DNA of 64,000 bases from Amycolatopsis albispora. Its GTDB lineage: Bacteria; Actinomycetota; Actinomycetes; Mycobacteriales; Pseudonocardiaceae. The notes below the pieces were generated by a model. It searched no databases. It was not told where the DNA came from and worked only from the letters and a program-made list of their open reading frames with translations. Shown piece by piece: positions 37,278 through 48,072 of this stretch (positions are counted from its first letter, which is position 1; each line of letters begins with the position of its first letter). The stretch spans positions 5,146,001 through 5,210,000 of the forward strand of contig NZ_CP015163.1 in NCBI RefSeq assembly GCF_003312875.1. The letters run 5' to 3'. The position numbers and the translations under genes are program-made.

Positions 37278-38111
37278 CTTGCGCGCGGCCAGTACCGCGT
37301 CGTACAGCTCCTTCTTCGACACGCCGGTCGCTTCGGCCACCTCGGCGGCTGCCGTCTTGAGGCGCTCCCCGGCGGCCACGCGGTCCGCGACCTCGCCGAC
37401 CAGGTCCTCGACGCTGGCCGAGCGCGGGGGCGCGGGCTCGACCACCACGGTGATCTCCCCGCGCACGCCCTGGTCGGCCCAGTCGGCCAGCTCGCCGAGG
37501 GAACCGCGCTTGACCTCTTCGTACGTTTTGGTCAGCTCGCGGCACACGGCGGCCCGCCGATCGGGGCCGAGCACCTCGACCGCGTCACGCAGGGTGCTGG
37601 CCAGCCGGTGCGGTGATTCGAAGAACACGGTGGTGCGTGGCTCAGTGGCCAGGCCACTCAGCCACCTAGCCTTTTCGCCACTTTTGCGCGGGGCGAAGCC
37701 GTCGAAGCAGAACCGGTCCGACGGCAGGCCGGACAACGCCAGCGCGGTGGTCACGGCGGACGGGCCGGGCAGGCAGGTGACCGGCAGCTCCTCCTCGACG
37801 CAGACCGCGACCAGGCGGTAGCCGGGATCGGACACGCTGGGCATGCCCGCGTCGGTGACCAGCAGCACGGTCTCGCCCGAACGGATCGACTCGAGCAGCT
37901 TCGGCAGGCGCGCGGTTTCGACGTCCTCGTAGAAGCTGATCACCCGGCCGGCAGGCGCGACCTCCAGCGCGGCGGCGAGATTGCGCAGGCGGCGCGTGTC
38001 CTCGGCGGCAATCACGTCAGCCGCGGCCAGCGCCTCCACCAACCGCCGGGACGCGTCACCCACGTCCCCCAGCGGTGTCGCGGCGAGCACCAGCCGCCCG
38101 GTTTCGGCCAT
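37266..38111 (-). CDS. rsmI: 16S rRNA (cytidine1402-2'-O)-methyltransferase
   Basis: RsmI methylates the ribose of C1402 in the ribosomal decoding centre. The 281-residue protein has LVLAATPLGDVGDASRRLVEAL near 7, DVIAAEDTRRLRNL near 32, VLLVTDAGMPSVSDPG near 82, CLPGPSAVTTALALSGL near 112 and TVFFESPHRLASTL near 160, all family signatures. ATG 38111 is the start. It is divergent from pmt with 194 bases between, the conserved actinobacterial arrangement. Confidence 0.97.
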   Translation of the reverse strand: MAETGRLVLAATPLGDVGDASRRLVEALAAADVIAAEDTRRLRNLAAALEVAPAGRVISFYEDVETARLPKLLESIRSGETVLLVTDAGMPSVSDPGYRLVAVCVEEELPVTCLPGPSAVTTALALSGLPSDRFCFDGFAPRKSGEKARWLSGLATEPRTTVFFESPHRLASTLRDAVEVLGPDRRAAVCRELTKTYEEVKRGSLGELADWADQGVRGEITVVVEPAPPRSASVEDLVGEVADRVAAGERLKTAAAEVAEATGVSKKELYDAVLAARKSAK

Positions 38112-38305
38112 GGCGAGAGCCTAGATGAGCGGTTGCTTGAAGCCGGCGGTCGCCACCCCGGGGGTTGGGGCGGGCGGGACCAGTCGGACCAGCCGGGCTG
38201 GGCAGCCGGGACACGGCCGGGCACAGCCGGATCGGCGGACTGGCGGAGCGGCCCGGGCTGGGCGCTCGCGGCGTCCTCACACCTCGGCGCCTAGGATCGG
38301 GTCCC

Positions 38306-39883
38306 GTGACCGCACTCCTGACGCGCCCGTTCGGTGACGGCCCGCGCCCGGATCCGGTTGACGAGCACGCCCCGCCCACCGACCGCGAAGCCGTCCTGCT
38401 CGGCCGTCCGATGCCGGTCGACCGGCTCCGCGGCTGGCTGGTCACGCTGGTACTGGTGGTCATCGGCGGCGTGATCCGCTTCCAGAACCTCGGCGTCCCG
38501 ACCGACAAGGGCACGCCGGTCTTCGACGAGAAGCACTACGTCCCGCAGGCGTGGCAGATGCTGCGCAACGGCGGCTACGAGGACAACTACGGCTACGAGC
38601 TGATCGTGCACCCGCCGGTCGCCAAGCAGCTGATCGCCATCGGCGAGTGGCTCTTCGGGTACAACGGCTGGGGCTGGCGCTTCTCCGCCGCGCTCGCCGG
38701 GACCGTGCTCATCCTGCTGGTCATCCGCATCGCCCGCCGGCTGACCAGGTCCACCTTTCTCGGCGGTGTCGCCGGGGTGCTGGTCATCTGCGACGGCGTG
38801 CTCCACCTGCAGTCGCGCATGGGCATGCTGGACATCTTCACCGCGCTCTTCGTCGTCGCCGCGTTCGGCTGTCTGCTGATCGACCGCGACCAGGTGCGTG
38901 AACGCATGGCGCTGGCCGTGCGCGAAGGCTGGGCCGACGAATCACCGTACGGGCCGCGGCTCGGGTTCCGCTGGTGGCGGTTCACCGGCGGGGTGATGAT
39001 CGGGCTTTCGCTCGGCGTCAAGTGGTCCGGGCTGTACTACATCATCGCGTTCGGCCTGCTCTGCGTGGCCTTCGACGTGGCGGCCCGCCGCGCCGCCGGC
39101 GTGCCCCGGCCGTGGGTGGGCACGCTGCGGCGCGACGTCGCCCCGGCGCTGTGGGGCCTGGTCGCCATCCCGGTGCTGGTCTACCTGGGCACCTGGACCT
39201 TCTGGTTCGCCAGCGAAACAGCCACCGACCGGCACCTGGTCGAACTGGACAACATCCAGCCGTGGTGGATCTTCGGCTGGGTGCCCGACGCGCTCGCCTC
39301 GCTCGTGCACTACTCGCTGCACGTGCTCGACTTCCACTCCGGGCTGAAAACCCCGGAGAACGACCCGCACCCGTGGGAATCCAAGCCGTGGACGTGGCCG
39401 ATGGGGCTGCGCCCGATGCTCTACGCCTACGAGTCCGGGCCCGCCGCGGCCGGCTGCGGTGAAGCCGACTGCGTGCGCGCCACCATGCTGATCGGCACCC
39501 CGGCGATGTGGTGGCTGGCCGTGCCGGTGCTCGCGTGGGGCCTGTGGCGCTGGCTGTTCCGCGCGGACTGGCGCTACGCCTCCGTGCTGGTCGCCTACCT
39601 GGCCGGCCTGCTGCCGTGGTTCGTCAACCTCGACCGCCAGATGTACTTCTTCTACGCCACGCCGATGGCGCCGTTCCTGGTGCTCGGCCTGACCCTGGTG
39701 CTCGGCCAGGTGCTCGGCGCGGTGCAGCAGGGGTTCGAACGGCGGGGCACCGGACTGCTCGTGGTGTCGTTGTACGTCGGGCTGGTGGTGGCCAACTTCG
39801 CCTGGCTGTGGCCGATCCTGAACGGCGATTCGATCACCAACACGCACTGGCAGGCCGAGTTGTGGCTGCCGTCGTGGCGGTGA
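38306..39883 (+). CDS. Dolichyl/polyprenyl-phosphate-mannose protein mannosyltransferase (PMT)
   Basis: A 525-residue multi-pass GT39 enzyme that transfers mannose from polyprenyl-phosphomannose to secreted proteins at the membrane. About ten hydrophobic segments are present. The first extracytoplasmic loop has PVFDEKHYVPQAWQML with the catalytic Asp-Glu pair, and the second has HPPVAKQLIAIGEW. The C-terminal HWQAELWLPSW is typical of the Rv1002c group. GTG 38306 is chosen; the frame is open upstream but shows no membrane-protein features. The many lipoproteins of this genome would be substrates. Confidence 0.94.
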   Translation: MTALLTRPFGDGPRPDPVDEHAPPTDREAVLLGRPMPVDRLRGWLVTLVLVVIGGVIRFQNLGVPTDKGTPVFDEKHYVPQAWQMLRNGGYEDNYGYELIVHPPVAKQLIAIGEWLFGYNGWGWRFSAALAGTVLILLVIRIARRLTRSTFLGGVAGVLVICDGVLHLQSRMGMLDIFTALFVVAAFGCLLIDRDQVRERMALAVREGWADESPYGPRLGFRWWRFTGGVMIGLSLGVKWSGLYYIIAFGLLCVAFDVAARRAAGVPRPWVGTLRRDVAPALWGLVAIPVLVYLGTWTFWFASETATDRHLVELDNIQPWWIFGWVPDALASLVHYSLHVLDFHSGLKTPENDPHPWESKPWTWPMGLRPMLYAYESGPAAAGCGEADCVRATMLIGTPAMWWLAVPVLAWGLWRWLFRADWRYASVLVAYLAGLLPWFVNLDRQMYFFYATPMAPFLVLGLTLVLGQVLGAVQQGFERRGTGLLVVSLYVGLVVANFAWLWPILNGDSITNTHWQAELWLPSWR

Positions 39884-39890
39884 CCCGCGC

Positions 39891-40709
39891 TCAGCGGAAG
39901 GCGTCGGCGTTCTCGCGCGCCCACTGCGCGAAGGTGCGTGCCGGGCGGCCGGTGACCCGCTCGACGGTGTCCACCACGGTGTAGCCCTCGACCGGCGGAT
40001 CGGCGTACCAGCCGATGACGTGGTCGACGGCCTCCGGTGAGGCACCCATGTCCCGCAGGCGGGCCCTGGCCTGCTCCTCGGTCAGCTCGACGAACCGGAT
40101 GTCACGCCCGGTGGCCGCGCTGAGCTGCGCTATCTTGTCCGGCACGGTCAGCACCTCCAGCCCGCTGAGCACGTATTCGCGGCCGTTGTGCCCGGGGTTC
40201 AGCAGCGTCTCCACCGCGACGGCGGCGATGTCGGCTTCGTGCACCATCGCGCTGCGCAACCCGGCGAACGGATCCCTGGCGACGCCCTCGGTGCGGATGG
40301 AGTCCGCCCACAGCAGCGTGTTGGACATGAACTCGACCGGCTGCAGCGTGGTCCAGGACAGCCCGCTGGCCGCGATGTCCGCCTCCAGCGGGCCGGGTTG
40401 CCCGCTCCAGAGCATGGTCACGTGCCGGACGCCCGCCGCGAGGGCGCGCTTGGCGATCTCGGGTCCGGTGGTCAGCGCCGAGCCGTCGGAACCGTCGAAG
40501 GTGATCAGGTAGGCGGCGCTCACCCCCTCGAACGCGGCGTCGAGCGTCTCGGGCGCGGCCAGGTCACCGGCCACCACCTCGACGTCGTCCGGCAGCTTCG
40601 CCGCCGCCGGGTTCCTGGTCAGCGCCCGCACCGGCACCCCGCGTTCCCGCAGCTGGCGGAGCACGTGGCCACCCACGTTGCCGGTCGCGCCGGTCACCAG
40701 AATCGTCAT
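39891..40709 (-). CDS. NmrA-like / atypical SDR NAD(P)-binding protein
   Basis: A 272-residue atypical short-chain dehydrogenase: ILVTGATGNVGGHVLRQL supplies the nucleotide-binding loop, followed by RALTRNPAAAKLPDDVEVVAGDL. It lacks a classical YxxxK. Relatives act as redox sensors (NmrA/HSCARG) or quinone oxidoreductases (QorB). ATG 40709 has GAGGAGG upstream. It is divergent from the chitinase gene, and the two chitinase regulatory boxes lie in the shared 134-base space. Confidence 0.88.
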   Translation of the reverse strand: MTILVTGATGNVGGHVLRQLRERGVPVRALTRNPAAAKLPDDVEVVAGDLAAPETLDAAFEGVSAAYLITFDGSDGSALTTGPEIAKRALAAGVRHVTMLWSGQPGPLEADIAASGLSWTTLQPVEFMSNTLLWADSIRTEGVARDPFAGLRSAMVHEADIAAVAVETLLNPGHNGREYVLSGLEVLTVPDKIAQLSAATGRDIRFVELTEEQARARLRDMGASPEAVDHVIGWYADPPVEGYTVVDTVERVTGRPARTFAQWARENADAFR

Positions 40710-40787
40710 CGGAATTCCCTCCTCGTTGGCTGGTCGCGACGCTAGAGGCTCCAGTTGACTCGAGGTCAAGCTGTTGCTTTTCGGCGC

Positions 40788-40803
40788 ATTGGACCAGACC
40801 ATG
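40788..40803. promoter_or_regulatory. Predicted DasR-responsive element 1 upstream of chitinase
   Basis: ATTGGACCAGACCATG resembles the DasR consensus ACTGGTCTAGACCAGT and the direct repeats of Streptomyces chitinase promoters. It lies 41 bases upstream of the chitinase ATG. DasR represses chitin use until glucosamine 6-phosphate binds. Confidence 0.55.
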
Positions 40804-40808
40804 GCCGT

Positions 40809-40824
40809 ATTGGTTTAGACCACA
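40809..40824. promoter_or_regulatory. Predicted DasR-responsive element 2 upstream of chitinase
   Basis: ATTGGTTTAGACCACA is the closer match to the DasR consensus. It lies 21 bases after the first box, about two helical turns, so both would face the same side of the DNA. Confidence 0.65.
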
Positions 40825-40843
40825 AGTCGCCGAAGGAGCCGAC

Positions 40844-41821
40844 ATGTCCCCGCGCAAGTCCCCGCTCGCCGCACTGGTCGCGACGGTGTTCCTGCTGCTC
40901 GCCGGGTTGCCCGCCACCGCGGGCGCGGCGGTGCCGAACAAGCACCTCACCGGTTACTGGCAGAACTTCGTCAACGGCGCGAAGCCGCAGAAGCTCGCCG
41001 ACGTCCCGGCCGCCTACGACGTGATCGTGCTGGCCTTCGCCAACTCCGACCCGGCCCGCCCCGGCGCGGTGACCTTCGGCGTGGACCCCGGACTGGCCAG
41101 TGCGGTCGGCGGGTACACCGATGCCGACCTCAAGGCCGACATCGCCGCGAAGAAGGCGGCTGGCAAGTCGATCCTGCTGTCCATCGGCGGGGAGAAGGGC
41201 AACGTCGACCTCAGCTCACCGGCGAACGTGACCAGGTTCGTCGACAGCTTCGCCGCGATCGCGCAGAACTTCGGCATCCAGGGCCTCGACGTGGACCTCG
41301 AACACGGGCTCAACGTCGCGAACACGGCCAGCGCGATCAAGCAGCTGCGCTCGCGGCTCGGCGACGGGTTCCTGCTGACCATGGCGCCGCAGACGATCGA
41401 CGTGCAGCCCGGCGGCCGGTACCTGCAGCTGATCGAGCAGACGAAGGACCTGATCACCGCGGTGCACACGCAGTACTACAACTCGGGCAGCATGCTCGGC
41501 TGCAACGACCAGGTGGTGCACCAGGGCAACGTCGACTTCATCACCGCGCAGGCCTGCTTCCTGCTGCGCACGCTGCGGCCGGACCAGGTCTCGCTCGGCC
41601 TGCCCGCTTCGCCGTCGGCGGCGGGTAGCGGGTACGTCAACCCGACCGTGGTGAACAACGCGCTGAGCTGCCTGGCCAAGCGCACGAACTGCGGTTCGTA
41701 CGTGCCCGCGACAGCGTTCCCGGCGATCGGGGGCGTGATGACCTGGTCGACCAACTGGGACGCCACCAGCGGCGGCGCCTTCTCCACGCCGGTCCGGGCG
41801 CACCTGAACTCGCTGCGCTGA
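40844..41821 (+). CDS. Secreted GH18 chitinase
   Basis: A 325-residue exported enzyme: MSPRKSPLAALVATVFLLLAG is a signal peptide with cleavage after about residue 29 (TAGAA). The catalytic domain shows KSILLSIGG near 108 and GLDVDLE near 149, where Asp and Glu are the catalytic pair of the D-G-x-D-x-D-x-E motif. The first Asp of the motif is Gln here (QGLDVDLE). The Met-Ala-Pro-Gln and Trp of the C-terminal MTWSTNWD fit ChiC-like bacterial chitinases. No chitin-binding module is fused. Two predicted DasR boxes lie upstream; a palindrome follows the stop. Confidence 0.92.
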   Translation: MSPRKSPLAALVATVFLLLAGLPATAGAAVPNKHLTGYWQNFVNGAKPQKLADVPAAYDVIVLAFANSDPARPGAVTFGVDPGLASAVGGYTDADLKADIAAKKAAGKSILLSIGGEKGNVDLSSPANVTRFVDSFAAIAQNFGIQGLDVDLEHGLNVANTASAIKQLRSRLGDGFLLTMAPQTIDVQPGGRYLQLIEQTKDLITAVHTQYYNSGSMLGCNDQVVHQGNVDFITAQACFLLRTLRPDQVSLGLPASPSAAGSGYVNPTVVNNALSCLAKRTNCGSYVPATAFPAIGGVMTWSTNWDATSGGAFSTPVRAHLNSLR

Positions 41822-41826
41822 CCGAC

Positions 41827-41879
41827 GTCACGAATGTGGCTTTCGAGACGCGGAACGTCTCGAAAGCCACATTCGTGAC
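41827..41879. repeat. Intergenic palindromic repeat, GTCACGAATG type
   Basis: A 53-base palindrome, GTCACGAATGTGGCTTTCGA to its complement, with paired GAGACG/CGTCTC inner arms and loop CGGAA. It sits between the ends of the convergent chitinase and kinase genes. Confidence 0.93.
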
Positions 41880-41890
41880 ATGCGAGCGGG

Positions 41891-43633
41891 TCAGTGGGCG
41901 CGCGGTACCACTCGGGTGACTGGGCCATCCGGGGACTTGCCCGCCCGCGACAGCCACCCCTCGACTTCCTTCCGCACCGAAGCCAGCGTCGGACGACGGC
42001 GTGGTTCCGGGTCCAGCGAGGCGATCAGCAGGCGCGAGTGCACACTCCGCTGCGGCAGCTTGTTCGCCGGTTCCGCCCGCGCCGCCGCCATCAGCGCGGC
42101 CATCGGCGTCTCCCGTGTGCCCCGCGGCGGCTGGCCGGACAGGGCGTAGCTCACCGTCGCGGCCAGTTGCCAGGCGTCCGACGCCGGCGACGCGGGCGCG
42201 CCCGCCGCGGTCTCCGGCGCGGTGAAGTCCGGCGTGCCGATCATCATGCCGGTCGCGGTCAGCTGCGAGTCGCCCTTGCTGCGGGCGATGCCGAAGTCGA
42301 TCAGGTGCGCGATGCCCGCCGGGTCCAGGATCACGTTCGACGGCTTCACGTCCCGGTGCAGCACACCCTTCTCGTGCGCCGCCGACAGCGCGCCCGCCAT
42401 CGTCGCCCACAACCGGCCCGCGGCCACGTCGTCCAGCGGGCCGCCGGTGTCCACCGCGGCGCCCAGCGGCTGCCCCTCCAGGTACTCCATCACCAGCGCG
42501 AGCCCGTCCGGCTCCTCGACCAGGTCGTACACCTTCACGCAGTTCGGGTGGTTGACCACGGCCAGCGCCCGCGCCTCACGCTGCATGCGCTCGACGGTGT
42601 CCCGGTCCGGCGCGTGCGCGATCTTCAGCGCGATGGTGCGGCCGAGCTGGTTGTCCACGGCCTCCCAGACGGTGCCGAACCCGCCGTGCCCGAGCCGCCG
42701 GACCCGGCGGTACCGGCTGCTGCCCGCGGAACCGCTCGAACCGGGCGGAACGGGCATCGGCCCCGGCGTGTTCGCCAGCCCGGGGCTCTCCGCCGGCTGC
42801 GGTTCGGGTGCCTGCGCCAGCGCGGTCTTCGGGTACTCCTTCGGCGGCGCGGGCGGCGGCAGCTGACGCTGCTGCGAAGGCGGCGGCACGTATGGCGGCG
42901 GTTGCCGCGGCGGCTCCACCGGCCGCCGCTCCGGCGGCCGTTCCGAGCGTTGCAGCGTCGACCAGGCAGGCGGGCCGACCAGCGCCACCGGCATGATGCC
43001 CAGCACGATCACCGGCAGGAAGCCCAGCCACAGGTGCACCGCGGTGTTCGCGGAGACCCCGATGCTGAAGAAGAACATCAGCACGAACGGGATCCAGAAG
43101 AACCGGGCAGGCCACTTCGGACCGCGGCGCAGCGCGGTGCGGGCCAGCAGCATGACAAACAGCAGGGTGAGCGCGGGAAGACCGATCAGCGCACCGAGGT
43201 AGTAGCCGTAGGCCAGCCCGCCCGACGGGTAGAACAGCGCCTCGTAGACGTTCTGCCCACCGCCGAGGTAGTCGCTCTGCTTGCCGATGAAGTCGCAGCG
43301 GTTGTTGCCCAGCTCCTCCATCAGCCCGGCGGACAGGTCGGCGCTCTCCCCCGCGCGCACCGCGCTGAAGTTGCTCGACACCCCGATGAACAGCAGCCAC
43401 GGCATGATCAGCGTGAAGAAGCCGGCGACCAGGCCGATCACGGCCATCATCGTCGGGTCGTACCGGTTCCCGGTGAACTTCCGGATCAGCGCCACGATCA
43501 CCGCGCCCGCCACCGGGAACAACGCGATCAGCGCGCCCGCCATGCTGGTCGCCCACACCGCGCCACCCGGGCAGAAACCAGGCCCGAACACCTCGTATGC
43601 GAACGACAGCAACGAGCTCGCGAATGAATCCAC
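41891..43633 (-). CDS. Membrane protein with C-terminal Ser/Thr protein kinase domain
   Basis: A 580-residue protein with an unusual order. Residues 1-225 hold four to five membrane segments (AVWATSMAGALIALFPVAGA near 26-50, VIGLVAGFFTLIMPWLLFI near 64-85, GALIGLPALTLLFVML near 147, then IPFVLMFFFSIGV and LGFLPVIVLGIMPVALVG). Residues 230-310 are a Pro-rich linker. Residues 315-560 are a Hanks-type kinase with LGHGGFGTVWEA, IALKIA, HRDVKPSN, IDFGIARSK and GTPDFTAPE. Catalytic residues are intact. PknB-type kinases put the kinase first; here the membrane domain could act as the sensor. The ATG at 43633 is the start. Confidence 0.9.
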   Translation of the reverse strand: MDSFASSLLSFAYEVFGPGFCPGGAVWATSMAGALIALFPVAGAVIVALIRKFTGNRYDPTMMAVIGLVAGFFTLIMPWLLFIGVSSNFSAVRAGESADLSAGLMEELGNNRCDFIGKQSDYLGGGQNVYEALFYPSGGLAYGYYLGALIGLPALTLLFVMLLARTALRRGPKWPARFFWIPFVLMFFFSIGVSANTAVHLWLGFLPVIVLGIMPVALVGPPAWSTLQRSERPPERRPVEPPRQPPPYVPPPSQQRQLPPPAPPKEYPKTALAQAPEPQPAESPGLANTPGPMPVPPGSSGSAGSSRYRRVRRLGHGGFGTVWEAVDNQLGRTIALKIAHAPDRDTVERMQREARALAVVNHPNCVKVYDLVEEPDGLALVMEYLEGQPLGAAVDTGGPLDDVAAGRLWATMAGALSAAHEKGVLHRDVKPSNVILDPAGIAHLIDFGIARSKGDSQLTATGMMIGTPDFTAPETAAGAPASPASDAWQLAATVSYALSGQPPRGTRETPMAALMAAARAEPANKLPQRSVHSRLLIASLDPEPRRRPTLASVRKEVEGWLSRAGKSPDGPVTRVVPRAH

Positions 43634-43872
43634 TCCCCGCTCCTTGTCGTTGCCTTGCTACCCGGCTCCAGTATGTCGGGTCTGTCGTTGGACGCGGGCG
43701 TCGCCCGGCAGGTTCATCACGGTGCGGACTCGACCGCGTCGGTCGCGTCACCGCCGAACCGGCAATGCTACCTGCCACCAGGGGTGTTTCCCCTGGTCAA
43801 GCGGGTTCGTTTCGCTCACGCCGGGCAGCCGGTACAAGATGGGCGTGCCGGCTCGTCGACGAGGAGGTCCCC

Positions 43873-45747
<1,875 letters not shown>

Positions 45748-45828
45748 TCGCGCGGTTACGGATTCCCTGTCCGGGCGACGCCCGCGAAATTCCTCAACCC
45801 CACCAACGGCCGTTGTGCTGCCCGGTTT

Positions 45829-45844
45829 ATTGGTCTATACCTTT
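45829..45844. promoter_or_regulatory. Predicted DasR-responsive element upstream of GH20 gene
   Basis: ATTGGTCTATACCTTT shares TGGTCTA-x-ACC with the DasR consensus and lies 35 bases upstream of the hexosaminidase GTG. The same type of box precedes the chitinase gene. Confidence 0.6.
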
Positions 45845-45878
45845 ATGCACTCTTAAGTCTCCCTGCCGGAGGTGCTCC

Positions 45879-47495
45879 GTGAGGAAGCGTTTGTCCTTGT
45901 CCGCCTTGCTCGGTGCGGCCGTGCTGGCCGTGTCGACGGTGGCTTCCACCGGGGCCGCCGCCGCGGCACCCGAGGAAGCGGCGGCCCCGTCGAACCACGG
46001 CGGAACCCAGCTGACCGACGTGCTGCCCGCACCGGTCGAAGTCAAGCCGGACGAGCGGTCCCGGTTCTGGCTCACCCCGCTCAGCCGCATCCGCACCCAG
46101 CCGGGCTCGAAGGAGGCCAAGCAGGTCGGCGACTACCTGGCCGGCCTGCTGCGCCCGGCCACCGGGTACCCGCTCAAGGTCAGCTCGGCGCCGTCGTGGG
46201 CGCCCGGCATCTCGCTGCTGCTCGGCGGTGCCGACCCGCGCATCGGTGACCAGGGCTACCAGCTCGACTCGAACCTCGCCGGCGTGACCATCCGGGCCAA
46301 CTCGGCCGCCGGGCTGTTCAACGGCGCCCAGTCGCTGCGCCAGCTGTTCGGCACCAAGATCGAGGCCGACACCCCGCAGCGCACCGCCTGGTCGGTGCCC
46401 GGCGGGCGGATCGTGGACTACCCGCGCTTCGGCTACCGCGGTGCGTTCCTGGACCTGGCCCGGCACTTCCACACGCCGGACGAGATCCGCGCCTACATCG
46501 ACCACGTGGCCCAGTACAAGATCAACTACCTGCACCTGCACCTGACCGACGACCAGGGCTGGCGCATCCAGATCGACAGCTGGCCCAAGCTGACCACGGT
46601 CGGCGGCGGCCCGGGCACCGGCGTGGACGGCGTCGGCGCCGGTTACCTGACCAAGGCCGACTACGCCGCGCTGAACAAGTACGCGGCCGAGCGGCAGATC
46701 ACCATCGTGCCCGAGATCGACATGCCGGGGCACACCAACGCCGCGCAGTCCACCTACGCGGAGCTGAACTGCGACGGGATCGCCCCGCCGCCGCGCACGG
46801 ACATCGAGGTCGGCTACTCCTCGCTGTGCATCGACAGCGAGCTGACCTACAAGTTCGTCGAGGACGTCATCCGCGAAGTGGCGGCCATGACGCCCGGCCC
46901 GTACATCCACATCGGTGGCGACGAGGCGCACGCGACCACCGACGAGGACTTCAAGAAGTTCATGGAGCGCGTCATCCCGATGGCGGCGAAGTACGGCAAG
47001 AAGCCGTTCGGCTGGCACGAAATCGCCAAGGCGAACTCGCCGGCCACCACCACCCCGCAGTACTGGTGGAGCACGCCGGACGGGGACGCCGCGGTCGCCG
47101 AGGCGGTCAAGCGCGGCAGCAAGGTCCTGGTTTCGCCGGCCAACAAGGCGTACCTGGACATGAAGTACGACGAGAACACCAAGCTGGGCCTCAAGTGGGC
47201 CGGCTACATCGAGGCCAAGACCGCCTACGACTGGGACCCGGGCACGTTCGTCCCGGGTGTGCCGGAGTCGTCGGTGCTCGGCGTGGAAGCCCCGCTGTGG
47301 TCGGAAACCCTGCGGAACATCAACGACATCGAGTTCATGGCGTTCCCGCGGCTGACCGCGATCGCCGAGCTCGGCTGGTCGCCGCGGGCCAAGCACAACT
47401 GGGAGAACTACCGCGACCGGGTCGCCAAGCAGGGTCCGCGGTGGACGCTGCAGGGCATCGACTTCTACCGGTCGCCGCAGATCGAGTGGAAGTAG
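45879..47495 (+). CDS. Secreted GH20 beta-N-acetylhexosaminidase
   Basis: A 538-residue exported enzyme that releases GlcNAc from chitin oligomers or glycans. MRKRLSLSALLGAAVLAVSTVASTGAAAAA is a signal peptide. A GH20b N-terminal domain (about 45-185) is followed by the GH20 barrel with GAFLDLARHFH, HLHLTDDQGWRI, IVPEIDMPGH and the catalytic Asp-Glu in HIGGDEAH near 350. GTG 45879 with GGAGG upstream gives the signal sequence. With the GH18 chitinase it provides complete conversion of chitin to GlcNAc, and both have predicted DasR boxes. Confidence 0.94.
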   Translation: MRKRLSLSALLGAAVLAVSTVASTGAAAAAPEEAAAPSNHGGTQLTDVLPAPVEVKPDERSRFWLTPLSRIRTQPGSKEAKQVGDYLAGLLRPATGYPLKVSSAPSWAPGISLLLGGADPRIGDQGYQLDSNLAGVTIRANSAAGLFNGAQSLRQLFGTKIEADTPQRTAWSVPGGRIVDYPRFGYRGAFLDLARHFHTPDEIRAYIDHVAQYKINYLHLHLTDDQGWRIQIDSWPKLTTVGGGPGTGVDGVGAGYLTKADYAALNKYAAERQITIVPEIDMPGHTNAAQSTYAELNCDGIAPPPRTDIEVGYSSLCIDSELTYKFVEDVIREVAAMTPGPYIHIGGDEAHATTDEDFKKFMERVIPMAAKYGKKPFGWHEIAKANSPATTTPQYWWSTPDGDAAVAEAVKRGSKVLVSPANKAYLDMKYDENTKLGLKWAGYIEAKTAYDWDPGTFVPGVPESSVLGVEAPLWSETLRNINDIEFMAFPRLTAIAELGWSPRAKHNWENYRDRVAKQGPRWTLQGIDFYRSPQIEWK

Positions 47496-47496
47496 G

Positions 47497-48072
47497 TCAC
47501 AGCTGAGCCAGGCGGGCGCGGATTCCGGTCCGCGCCCGCCGGTACGCGTCAGCATCCCCGTACAGCACGGAAAACGCGTTCGCCGCGCGGGCGAGCGCCT
47601 CGATTTCGAAGACCACCTGCTCGGCGTCGGCCACCCCGTCGAGCGATTCCACCAGCAGCCGGGTCCAGTTCCGGCTCCGCGCGACCAGTGCGTCGTGCAC
47701 CCGGCCGTCCCGTGCGTCGAATTCGGCGCACGTGTGGAAGAAGAAGCAGCCGCCGGGAAAGATCCGGGCCTCCGAGTAGTCGAGCCAGCGTTCGCACAGC
47801 TCCCGGCACCGGTCCGGACCGGTCAGCGAGGCGGGCACCGGGTCCACCACGTGCTCGGTGAAGATCGCGTTCGCGGCTTCGATCGCGGCGAGCTGCAACT
47901 CCTCCTTCGAGCCGAAAACCGCGAAGACCCCGCTCTTGCTCAGGCCCAGTTCACCGGCGAGCCTGCCGATGGACAGCCCGTCGAGCCCCTCCACCGAAGC
48001 GAGGTCGACCGCCCGCCGCAGCACCTCGCGCCGGGTCGCGTCACCCCGCGCCAGCCTGCCGTCAACCGGCAT
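47497..48072 (-). CDS. TetR/AcrR family regulator
   Basis: A 191-residue regulator with helix-turn-helix near 33-60 (LSIGRLAGELGLSKSGVFAVFGSKEEL) and a TetR_C C-terminal domain containing GGCFFFHTCAEFDARDG, typical of the YxaF/LmrA-like group. It overlaps the end of the MOSC gene by 11 bases and is probably co-transcribed with it. A palindrome in front of that operon is the likely binding site. Its stop lies directly after the GH20 gene, convergent. Confidence 0.9.
   Translation of the reverse strand: MPVDGRLARGDATRREVLRRAVDLASVEGLDGLSIGRLAGELGLSKSGVFAVFGSKEELQLAAIEAANAIFTEHVVDPVPASLTGPDRCRELCERWLDYSEARIFPGGCFFFHTCAEFDARDGRVHDALVARSRNWTRLLVESLDGVADAEQVVFEIEALARAANAFSVLYGDADAYRRARTGIRARLAQL

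Noticed and set aside
13926..41879. CRISPR array suggested by repeated similar segments
   Set aside because: The repeats are self-palindromic, scattered singly over tens of kilobases, and not separated by uniform spacers. No cas gene is present.
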